Assembly (NCBI GenBank): GCA_016206515.1
Contig: JACQRN010000152.1
Location: 1 to 5,882, forward strand
Origin: Planctomycetota bacterium
GTDB taxonomy: Bacteria > Planctomycetota > SBBH01 > JACQRN01
DNA: 5,882 bases
Direction: 5' to 3'
The position numbers were made by a program, and so were the translations under genes. The notes below the pieces were generated by a model, which saw only the letters and a program-made list of their open reading frames with translations, had not been told where the DNA came from and made no database searches. This document shows positions 1 to 5,768 of this stretch, piece by piece. Position 1 is the first letter of the stretch; the number at the start of each line of letters is the position of its first letter.

Positions 1-8
1 CCGTTCGA

Positions 9-51
9 GCGCCACCGCGGCGCCTCGCCCCGCATGGCGCCGCGGTGGCGC
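9..51. repeat. Perfect 16-bp inverted repeat (hairpin) at the left edge
   Basis: Arms at 9-24 and 36-51 are exact reverse complements, with an 11-base loop at 25-35. The stem is almost all G and C and would be very stable as RNA or as extruded DNA. There is no T-run on either side, so it is not a classical intrinsic terminator. A second pairing, CCCCGC at 28-33 with GCGGGG at 50-55, competes with the main stem. It may end transcription of a gene lying to the left of the window, or be a copy of a dispersed palindromic repeat. The upstream gene is not visible, so its role is inference. Confidence 0.6.
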
Positions 52-52
52 G

Positions 53-125
53 GGGTAGCGGAGGTCGGGGGACCGGGAAACGGAGGACGGGGTCACGGAG
101 GCCCGGGGACCGGGGAGCCGGAGGT
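53..125. other. G-rich non-coding tract with a short direct repeat
   Basis: This strand is rich in G-runs. The 10-mer GGGGACCGGG occurs at 68-77 and again at 105-114, and GGAGG-type words recur around 60-64, 82-86 and 120-124. The gaps between G-runs are partly longer than seven bases, so it does not meet the strict G-quadruplex pattern. The open frame running across it has no recognisable protein content. The rest of 126-280 shows nothing beyond the possible promoter just before 281. Confidence 0.35.
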
Positions 126-263
126 CCGTGATGCATCCGCTCCACTTTCGATTCGGAGACAACCCGACTTCGGCGCTAGACACTCACGAAACCGGTCTGC
201 ACGGGGCCCCTTCCATCGAGTCGAGGCCCGCGCCGGACGCATCGCGCATAGCGCGGGACGATG

Positions 264-269
264 TATCCT
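264..269 (+). promoter_or_regulatory. Possible -10 box of the first gene, near-leaderless start
   Basis: TATCCT lies 11 bases before the ATG at 281. Initiation about seven bases past the box would leave a 5' leader of only about four or five bases. There is no Shine-Dalgarno sequence before that ATG; the stretch in between is C-rich. No convincing -35 box was found at the usual distance. The arrangement resembles the better -10 box in front of ribBA, which adds modest support. Confidence 0.35.
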
Positions 270-280
270 CCCCCAGCAAC

Positions 281-1138
281 ATGGCCCGCCTCCTCTTCTG
301 GCTCTCGTTCGTCTTCTGGGCCGGGATGACCGCTTGGCTCGTCGAGCGGGACATCCTGGCCCCGCGGCGCTCGTCCTCCGATCCCCGCTACTACCGGGAC
401 CGGTTCGAGGGGCGAACGTTCCCGATGCGCGCGACCTACGAGCTGGCGGTCGGGGGGAGCGCCGTCGGGAACGCTGTCGTATCCGGCTCGCGCGCCGGGT
501 CGGGCGCGGTCACCTGGACGACGGAGATGTCGCTCGACCTGGTCTCCCTGGTGAGGACCCAGGCCCCCGCGTTGTCGAGGGCCGCGCAGGACGCGCCCGC
601 GGCGAATCTGCGCATCGAGGTGTTCCTCACCCCGAGGATGGTGTTCGAGCAGGCCCGCCTGCACGTGGAGGCGGGCCCTTTCCGCGAGCGGTTCCGCATC
701 CTGCCGGTGGGCGACCGCCTCACGGTGCGCGGCGGGGAGACGATGCGCTCGCTGGCGGGGACCGACACCCTCTCGGTCCCGTTCGACCCGCGCGCGGTGC
801 TCGACATCGGCGTCCTTCCGCTCGACACGGGCGGGGGGCTCGCGGTGGGGCAGTCCTGGACCTGCCACACGCTGGACCCCCTGCGCCTGCGCATCGAGCC
901 GGTCCAGGTGACGGTCGTCGAGCGGCGTGCCCGCGAGATCTGGGCGGGCGGCATCGCCGGGACGGCGTTCGACCTGCGGTGGGGCCGCGCGGACGACCCG
1001 ATGGCCCCGAGGACGGTGGTCGACGGGGAGGGCCGGGTCCTGCGACATGAGCACGGGCCGATGATGATCGAACTGTTGTCCTACGAGGAGGGGGCCGCCG
1101 CGGAGGTCCTTCCCCCCGTGGCGGAGGAGCCGGATTGA
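281..1138 (+). CDS. Membrane-anchored protein of unknown function
   Basis: I do not recognise this 285-residue protein with certainty. Residues 4-21 are a hydrophobic segment followed by charged residues, which suggests a signal anchor with the rest outside the membrane. The remainder is rich in alternating beta-strand-like sequence. It includes a YELAVGG segment near 53-59, and AVGQSW (188-193) followed by DP (199-200), then a valine-rich strand and WG near 234. This is loosely reminiscent of periplasmic beta-rich domains such as DUF3108, but it is a resemblance only. The frame is also open upstream to GTG 128 and ATG 131, and the latter has GGAGGT five bases ahead. I prefer ATG 281 because codons 131-280 have about 28% A or T in third position, far more than the body of the gene, and because the hydrophobic anchor would then be N-terminal. 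Its stop overlaps the pgsA start by four bases, so the two are probably co-translated. Confidence 0.7.
   Translation: MARLLFWLSFVFWAGMTAWLVERDILAPRRSSSDPRYYRDRFEGRTFPMRATYELAVGGSAVGNAVVSGSRAGSGAVTWTTEMSLDLVSLVRTQAPALSRAAQDAPAANLRIEVFLTPRMVFEQARLHVEAGPFRERFRILPVGDRLTVRGGETMRSLAGTDTLSVPFDPRAVLDIGVLPLDTGGGLAVGQSWTCHTLDPLRLRIEPVQVTVVERRAREIWAGGIAGTAFDLRWGRADDPMAPRTVVDGEGRVLRHEHGPMMIELLSYEEGAAAEVLPPVAEEPD
1123..1129 (+). promoter_or_regulatory. Ribosome binding site fixing the TTG start of pgsA
   Basis: GGAGGAG ends five bases before TTG 1135, a near-ideal Shine-Dalgarno sequence and spacing. It lies inside the last codons of the upstream gene. It supports TTG 1135 over the next in-frame ATG, at codon 12, which would remove the conserved N-terminal PN...T..R segment. 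Confidence 0.75.
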
Positions 1139-1704
1139 ACTGGCCCAACGGCGTCACGATCCTCCGGATGCTCCTGGTGCCGGTCCTCGTCGGCGTGTCG
1201 CTGCGCGTCCCCCGCCAGCCGTCGCTGCAGTGGGCGGTGCTCGGTCTCGTGGCCTTCATGGGGTTCACCGACGCCCTCGACGGGATCCTGGCGCGGGTGC
1301 TCAAGCAGCGCACCGCCCTGGGAACGTTCCTCGACCCGCTCGCGGACAAGCTGTTCCTGACCGCGGGGATCGTGCTCGTGGCGTGCCCGTTGTGGCCCGG
1401 GGGGGGGGGAGTTCCCGTGGCGCGGATCCCCGATTGGGTCCCGGTCGTCGTCATCAGCCGCGACGCGTTCATCGGGATCGGCAGCGCGGTCATCTACATG
1501 ATGAACGGGAAGATGGCGATCCGGCCCCGACTCGTCGGAAAGCTGACGACCTGCGCCCAGATCGCGCTCCTGGTCGGCGCGCTGATCCCGGCGTTCCCCG
1601 CCCCGGCGCTGCACGCCCTGCTCGTCGCGATGCTGGTCTGCACCGTCGCCTCCTGGGCGGTGTACATGGTCGAGGGGCTCCGGCAGCTCCCCCGCGGGGG
1701 GTGA
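1135..1704 (+). CDS. pgsA: CDP-diacylglycerol-glycerol-3-phosphate 3-phosphatidyltransferase
   Basis: This 189-residue integral membrane enzyme belongs to the CDP-alcohol phosphatidyltransferase family. It transfers a phosphatidyl group from CDP-diacylglycerol to glycerol-3-phosphate, the committed step to phosphatidylglycerol and cardiolipin. The family signature D-x2-DG-x2-AR-x8-G-x3-D-x3-D is complete: D46, D49-G50, A53-R54, G63, D67 and D71. PgsA-type features are the N-terminal NWPNGVTILR, the ISRD segment at 107-110, and GKLTTCAQ at 135-142. Several hydrophobic segments (about 8-24, 33-44, 73-86, 102-120, 139-153, 159-178) fit the usual multi-span fold, and the length is typical. TTG is the start, overlapping the upstream TGA, with a strong ribosome binding site. 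Residues 89-92 are four glycines encoded over a run of 11 G (1399-1409), a potential slippage site. Another family member, such as PssA, is less likely given the N-terminal and GK..T..Q motifs. Confidence 0.9.
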   Translation: MNWPNGVTILRMLLVPVLVGVSLRVPRQPSLQWAVLGLVAFMGFTDALDGILARVLKQRTALGTFLDPLADKLFLTAGIVLVACPLWPGGGGVPVARIPDWVPVVVISRDAFIGIGSAVIYMMNGKMAIRPRLVGKLTTCAQIALLVGALIPAFPAPALHALLVAMLVCTVASWAVYMVEGLRQLPRGG

Positions 1705-1711
1705 CCCCCGC
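1694..1711 (+). terminator. Small hairpin across the pgsA stop codon, weak terminator or attenuator
   Basis: GCGGGGG (1694-1700) pairs perfectly with CCCCCGC (1705-1711) around a GTGA loop, which is a GNRA-type tetraloop in RNA. The pgsA stop lies in the loop. Downstream is only a weak T-enriched stretch (TTGGTGCTT), not a true U-run, so termination would be partial at best. The left arm can also pair with the C-run at 1689-1693, a competing fold. Confidence 0.35.
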
Positions 1712-1718
1712 TTGGTGC

Positions 1719-1748
1719 TTCTCGCCTCTCGCCTCGGGCGCATACAAT
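1719..1748 (+). promoter_or_regulatory. Promoter of ribBA with a very short leader
   Basis: TACAAT at 1743-1748 is a good -10 box, one base from the consensus TATAAT. The best spaced -35 candidate is TTCTCG at 1719-1724 with an 18-base spacer, and it is weak. Initiation about seven bases past the -10 box gives a leader of only a few bases before ATG 1758. No Shine-Dalgarno sequence precedes that ATG, which agrees with leaderless or near-leaderless translation. The 53-base gap is too short for an FMN riboswitch. Confidence 0.55.
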
Positions 1749-1757
1749 GCCGCCCCG

Positions 1758-2978
1758 ATGCCGCTCTCGAAGATCGAAGACGTCCTCGACGCCCTGCGCG
1801 CGGGGCGCATGGTCATCCTGGTCGACGACGAGGATCGGGAGAATGAGGGAGACCTCGTCATGGCCGCCGAGAAGGTCACTCCCGAGGCGGTCAACTTCAT
1901 GACGCGTTACGGCCGAGGGCTCGTGTGTCTCACCCTGGAGGCCGAGCACGCCCGCCGCCTCGACATCGCCCCGATGGTGGAACGGAACACGGCGCATCTC
2001 GGGACGAACTTCGCCGTGTCGATCGACGCCGCATCGGGCGTCTCCACGGGAATCTCGGCGGCCGACCGCGCGCGCACGATCCTCGATGCGATCCGGCCCG
2101 GCGCCGCGCCGGAGGATCTGGTGCGGCCCGGCCACGTCTTCCCGCTGATCGCGAAACCGGGGGGGGTGCTCCGCCGTCCCGGGCAGACGGAAGGGTCGGT
2201 CGACCTCGCGCGCATGGCGGGGCTCTCCCCCTCCGGGGTGATCTGCGAGATCCTGAACGAGGACGGCACGATGGCTCGTATGGCGGACCTTGAGCGGTTC
2301 GCCGAGCACCACGGCCTCCCGATCTATACGGTCGCCGATCTCATCCGGCACCGGCGCGGATCCGAGGATCTCGTCCAGTGGATCAGCACGGCGCGCCTGC
2401 CGACCGCCTACGGTCCCTTCGAGTGCCATGCGTACCGCTCCACGGCGAGCGGACGCGTGCATGTGGCGCTGACGCGAGGGGCATGGGCCCCGCTCTCGCG
2501 TCGGGCGACCCCGCCGTCCGACCAGCCCGCCCTGGTGCGCGTGCACTCGGAGTGCCTGACGGGGGACGCCTTCCGGTCGTCGCGCTGCGATTGCGGCGCC
2601 CAGCTGGACGCGGCGCTCCGGAGCCTCTCCGAAGCCGGGGATGGCGTGCTCCTGTATATGCGGCAGGAGGGGCGCGGGATCGGCCTCGAGAACAAGATGC
2701 GGGCGTACGCCCTGCAGGATGAGGGGCTCGACACGGTCGAGGCGAACGAGCGGCTCGGGTTCAAGCCGGACCTGCGGGATTACGGCCTCGGCGCGCAGAT
2801 CCTGTCGGACCTCGGGGTCACGCAGCTGAGGCTGATGACGAACAACCCCGGCAAGTACACGGCGCTGGAGGGGTACGGGCTGCGGATCGTGGAGCGTGTC
2901 CCGCTGCAGGTCGGCCGGACCGCGGAGAACGGGCGATACCTCGACGCCAAGCGCGAAAAGATGGGGCACCTCCTGTGA
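1758..2978 (+). CDS. ribBA: Bifunctional riboflavin enzyme: 3,4-dihydroxy-2-butanone 4-phosphate synthase / GTP cyclohydrolase II
   Basis: This 406-residue fusion supplies both precursors of riboflavin. The N-terminal RibB domain (about 1-200) makes 3,4-dihydroxy-2-butanone 4-phosphate from ribulose 5-phosphate; the C-terminal RibA domain (about 208-406) opens GTP. RibB motifs seen are DDEDRENEGDL (23-33), RPGHVFPL (123-130) and VICEILNEDGTMAR (161-174). RibA motifs are the zinc-binding Cys set C266, C277 and C279 in CLTGD...RCDCG, then RQEGRGIGL (302-310), DTVEAN (325-330), TNNPGK (361-366) and a C-terminal GHLL. Length is normal for the fusion. At residue 143 (codon 2184-2186, CAG) a glutamine stands where E. 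coli RibB has His153, a metal ligand, in the GHTE motif; the partner Glu (E28) and the catalytic Glu (E164) are present. The RibA half looks fully intact. ATG 1758 is chosen because family homology begins there and the promoter lies just upstream. The stop overlaps the next gene. Confidence 0.95.
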   Translation: MPLSKIEDVLDALRAGRMVILVDDEDRENEGDLVMAAEKVTPEAVNFMTRYGRGLVCLTLEAEHARRLDIAPMVERNTAHLGTNFAVSIDAASGVSTGISAADRARTILDAIRPGAAPEDLVRPGHVFPLIAKPGGVLRRPGQTEGSVDLARMAGLSPSGVICEILNEDGTMARMADLERFAEHHGLPIYTVADLIRHRRGSEDLVQWISTARLPTAYGPFECHAYRSTASGRVHVALTRGAWAPLSRRATPPSDQPALVRVHSECLTGDAFRSSRCDCGAQLDAALRSLSEAGDGVLLYMRQEGRGIGLENKMRAYALQDEGLDTVEANERLGFKPDLRDYGLGAQILSDLGVTQLRLMTNNPGKYTALEGYGLRIVERVPLQVGRTAENGRYLDAKREKMGHLL

Positions 2979-4153
2979 TCCCCCCCGCACCCGTCCCGGG
3001 CGGCCGGAGCGCCATCGATCCCCCCGCGACCAGCGGGGCATCCGCCGTTCGGGCCGAGCCCGTTCGGGCCGCGCCGGCGCCCGCTGCAGCGCCCCGGCCG
3101 GACGCGGCCGAGTCGGTCTCCCTCCTGCGCCGGATCGCGCAGATGCTCTCCGAGGCATCCCCGCAGGCGGCCGAGGAGGCGTTCGGGCGGTTCCTGACCG
3201 CCGCGCTGGAGAAGCGCCAGCAGTCGCAGGACCGTTCGCAAGGGGCGCAGGCGGTCCTGGGGCTCGACGACCTCCGCGGTCGCGTCGTGGACGATCTCTG
3301 GAACCGCCTGAAGGACCGCCTCGACCGGCACGAGCGGGACCTGCGCGCCAGCGTCGAAAGGCTCGTGGACAAGCGCCTGGATCTCATTCTGCAGCGCCTT
3401 CTCCACTCCAAGGAGTGGGGGACGCAGGTCGTCGCGGTCGCCCGCGGGGAGGCCCAGGCGGTCCGGAAGGATCTCGAGCGGATCCTGGAGAAGCAGCGCC
3501 CCTCCGGGGTCCCCGCGGAGGTCGAGAGCGCGATCGACGATCTCCTGACGTCGACGGCGCTCTCCGATCGGGTCGAGGCGATCGTGCAGCGCGCCGCGTC
3601 TGCGTCGAAACCCGCCGCGCAGCCGACGCCGGAGGAGGTGCTCCGGAAGGCCGTGTCCGACCCCCGCTGGGGCGAGGAGGTCGCGCGCAGGGTCGAGGCG
3701 GCCGTGCGCGAGCGTCTTCCCGGCGCCGTCGCGGAGACGGTTGCGGCGACCGTCGCAACGTCCGTCGCAGCGGCCATGGCGGAGAAGGCTCGCGCGGAGC
3801 CTCCCGCGGCGCCCCCGCAGCCGACGGCCCCGGTCGTCATGACGGAGCCCGATCCGGAGGCGCTCCATGCCGCCATGATTTCGGTCGTCGGCGGTGCGCT
3901 GGAGGGGTTCGATCTCGACGCGCGGGTCTCCCAGGCGCTTGGGAGGCTCGACCCGTTCGCCGCCCCGCGCCGGGCTCTTGAGGATCTACCGGGCCGCGTT
4001 GCACAGGAGGTTCGCAGCGCGATCCATGAGGCGGGAGTGGTTTCCGTCCCGGACGATGCGTCTCCTCGCGCCCCCCTGGACGATTTCGAACATCTCCTGC
4101 GCGAGCGCCTGGTCAAGGCGATCGGCGAGGCGGTCGAGGCGTTGAAGCCCTGA
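2975..4153 (+). CDS. Unknown Ala/Arg-rich, predominantly helical protein
   Basis: I do not recognise a family for this 392-residue protein. Residues 1-46 are rich in Pro and Ala and look disordered. From 47 to about 250 the sequence is highly charged and helical, with likely coiled coil around 98-175. Residues 250-272 are Ala/Val-rich and lack charge, 273-293 are a Pro-rich linker, and 294-392 form a second helical region ending in an amphipathic helix. There is no signal peptide, clear membrane span or catalytic motif. Segments around 144-168 and 227-248 share an S..WG..V......A.R..L pattern, and 194-206 carries a related DRVEAIVQ piece, suggesting degenerate internal repeats. GTG 2975 overlaps the ribBA TGA by four bases, implying translational coupling; GGGG at 2963-2966 is a weak ribosome site. 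The next in-frame ATG is codon 57 (3143), but GC-rich third positions throughout the N-terminus support the GTG. It is likely cytoplasmic, possibly a scaffold or partner protein; that is inference. Confidence 0.75.
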   Translation: MIPPAPVPGGRSAIDPPATSGASAVRAEPVRAAPAPAAAPRPDAAESVSLLRRIAQMLSEASPQAAEEAFGRFLTAALEKRQQSQDRSQGAQAVLGLDDLRGRVVDDLWNRLKDRLDRHERDLRASVERLVDKRLDLILQRLLHSKEWGTQVVAVARGEAQAVRKDLERILEKQRPSGVPAEVESAIDDLLTSTALSDRVEAIVQRAASASKPAAQPTPEEVLRKAVSDPRWGEEVARRVEAAVRERLPGAVAETVAATVATSVAAAMAEKARAEPPAAPPQPTAPVVMTEPDPEALHAAMISVVGGALEGFDLDARVSQALGRLDPFAAPRRALEDLPGRVAQEVRSAIHEAGVVSVPDDASPRAPLDDFEHLLRERLVKAIGEAVEALKP

Positions 4154-4181
4154 GTCCGCGCATCCCGCGTCGCGCTCCGGA

Positions 4182-5729
4182 ATGAGAATCGATTTCCTCC
4201 CCTATGGTCCAGTCGACGGCGTCACGCGCCTGTCGCGGGATCTGCTGGAGGGGCGGAGTCCGGGTTTTCCGCCCGCCGGGGAAACGTGCGCGACGCGGCT
4301 GGAGGAGATCGTGCGCCGGGCGGGGACGCTCCCGGCCCCCTCCGCGGATCGCGCGCGGATCGCGGAGGCGGCCTGCGCCTACCAGGAGAGGATCGGCGCG
4401 CCCTCCGAGGCTGGCGATGCGGCCCGCTTGCTCACGGAGGCGCGCGCCGCGGTCGTCGCCGCGGGCCAGGGTCCGGGGCTCCTCGGGGGGCCGGCCATGG
4501 CCGTGTACAAGGGGCTTTCCGCCGCGCTCTTGTGCCGGCGCCTGGCGCGCATCGATCCCTCCCGCACCTGGATCCCCGTCTACTGGAACGCCTCCCAGGA
4601 TCACGACGCCGGGGAGCATGACGCCGCCCATGTCGCCGTCGGTGGGGAGGTGCGCACGCTGCGCGCGGGGATCGCCACCGGCGGGCATCCCCTGGAGACG
4701 GTCGTTCCCGGGACTCTCGCGGGAAGGGTCGTGGAGGCGTTTCTGGCGCTCCTTCCGAACGACGAGGCGCGCGGCCGGGCGCGCGCGGTGTGCGAGCCCG
4801 GGTCCCCGGAGGTCGCATGGGGCGAATGGACATCGCGGATCCTGACGCGCCTGCTGGGGCGGTTCGGACTTGTCGTCGTCGAGCCGCGGATCTGGGACGG
4901 GCCCGCCCGGCCTCTGCTGGCTCGCGCGGCCGCTCAGGCGGCGGACATCGAGGGACGCATCGCCTCACGGTCGCAGGAGATCCAAGCGGCGGGGTATGAA
5001 CCCTCGGTCGGCGCGGCGCCGTGCCGCGTCTTCGGCGTCTTTCCGTCCGGTCGCAGGCGCCTCGCCCCGCTTGAGGCGCTTCCCATGCGCCTCTCGCCCG
5101 ACGTGCTCCTGCGGCCGGTCGTGCAGGGGGCGCTCCTTCCCGTGGCCGCGCAGGTGTCGGGCCCCTCGGAGATCGCGTACGGGGTCCAGGCGACGGCGTT
5201 GTTCGAGGCGCTCGGCGTCGCCGCCCCCGTGCTGGTCCCTCGCATGAGCCTGACGCTCGTCGACGGCCGCATGGAGCGTGTGATGCGGCAGTTCCGCCTG
5301 ACGGCGCAGGAGTGCGCATCGCCGGACGCGGATGCCGGAGCGATCGCTCGACCGTTCGTGGATCCGTCGCTCGCCGCGGACCTCTCCACGGCCCGGGAGG
5401 CGGTCGACGGCGGGATCGGTCGGATCGAGGAGCGGGCGCTGGGGATCGACCCGGCGCTCGAACGGGCGTTCCGGAAAGGGCGGGCGCGGATCGAGCGCGA
5501 GATGGAACGGCTCGGCGAGCGCGCCGCGGAGGCATCCCTTCGCGAGCGCGGGCACGATCCCGGCCAGCTTCGGTTCCTCTTCTCGATGTTCCGTCCCGGC
5601 GGCAAGCCCCAGGAGCGTGTGCTCAACTACCTCTCCCTGTGGGCGTGCCGCGACGCGGACCTGACCGACGCGATCGCCTCCGCGGCTGATCCGATGGAGG
5701 CGAGGCACCAGGTTTTGTTTCTTGATTGA
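4182..5729 (+). CDS. bshC: BshC-family putative cysteine ligase of bacillithiol synthesis
   Basis: This 515-residue protein matches the BshC family, which adds cysteine to glucosaminyl-malate in the last step of bacillithiol synthesis, in the cytoplasm. Family usual length is about 540. Recognisable blocks are GQGPGLLGGPAMAVYKGLSA (95-114), corresponding to the usual TGQQ.GL..GPLYT..K; PVYWNASQDHD (132-142); LRPVVQGALLP (310-320) followed by GPSEIAYGVQ (327-336); a charged coiled-coil region at about 415-457; and GGKPQERVLNYLSLW (473-487). Two variants stand out: Q139 where EDHD is usual, and G316 where the family commonly has Asp. ATG 4182 lies 28 bases after the previous stop. It has no good Shine-Dalgarno sequence, only GGA directly against the start, and no promoter was seen in the gap, so it probably shares the ribBA transcript. 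bshA and bshB are not in the window. Family assignment is firm; the biochemical activity is inferred from it. Confidence 0.9.
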   Translation: MRIDFLPYGPVDGVTRLSRDLLEGRSPGFPPAGETCATRLEEIVRRAGTLPAPSADRARIAEAACAYQERIGAPSEAGDAARLLTEARAAVVAAGQGPGLLGGPAMAVYKGLSAALLCRRLARIDPSRTWIPVYWNASQDHDAGEHDAAHVAVGGEVRTLRAGIATGGHPLETVVPGTLAGRVVEAFLALLPNDEARGRARAVCEPGSPEVAWGEWTSRILTRLLGRFGLVVVEPRIWDGPARPLLARAAAQAADIEGRIASRSQEIQAAGYEPSVGAAPCRVFGVFPSGRRRLAPLEALPMRLSPDVLLRPVVQGALLPVAAQVSGPSEIAYGVQATALFEALGVAAPVLVPRMSLTLVDGRMERVMRQFRLTAQECASPDADAGAIARPFVDPSLAADLSTAREAVDGGIGRIEERALGIDPALERAFRKGRARIEREMERLGERAAEASLRERGHDPGQLRFLFSMFRPGGKPQERVLNYLSLWACRDADLTDAIASAADPMEARHQVLFLD

Positions 5730-5732
5730 ACT

Positions 5733-5768
5733 GCAAATCGCGGGGACGTCCCTGTCCCCGCGATTTGC
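5733..5768. repeat. REP-like perfect palindrome after bshC, possible terminator
   Basis: Arms at 5733-5746 and 5755-5768 are exact 14-base reverse complements around an 8-base loop. It begins three bases past the bshC stop. The core GGGGACGTCCCTGTCCCC resembles the palindromic extragenic repeats often found scattered in GC-rich genomes, some of them mobilised by REP-associated (RAYT) transposases; this link is from memory and not tested. The stem would also serve as a transcript-end hairpin, although the following GTCTCGCTCCTC has no clear U-run. Confidence 0.6.

Noticed and set aside
53..115. G-quadruplex in the left-edge G-rich tract
   Set aside because: The loops between usable G-runs exceed the usual seven-base limit in two places, so the canonical pattern is not met.
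34..1050. Plus-strand open frame of 338 codons overlapping the first gene
   Set aside because: Arg/Gly/Pro-rich with no hydrophobic or conserved pattern, and it begins inside the left-edge hairpin. The frame ending at 1138 has an anchor segment and better codon use.
1705..1757. FMN riboswitch ahead of ribBA
   Set aside because: The gap is only 53 bases, too short for the RFN element, and none of its conserved pieces are visible.
1494..3158. Long open frame on the minus strand (554 codons) opposite ribBA
   Set aside because: It is antisense to strongly recognisable pgsA and ribBA sequence, is dominated by Arg, Pro and Gly, and has no recognisable motif. Long antisense frames are expected at this GC content.
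2780..4116. Minus-strand open frames of 362 and 432 codons opposite the unknown helical protein
   Set aside because: Composition is Arg/Gly/Ser-rich with no motif, and one extends into the complement of the ribBA 3' end. The + strand frame is coupled to ribBA and has better codon positions.
4344..4365. Tandem 11-base near-repeat (GCGGATCGCGC then GCGGATCGCGG) in bshC
   Set aside because: It is in coding sequence, involves a simple GC-rich word and spans only two units, so it is probably chance or a minor duplication.
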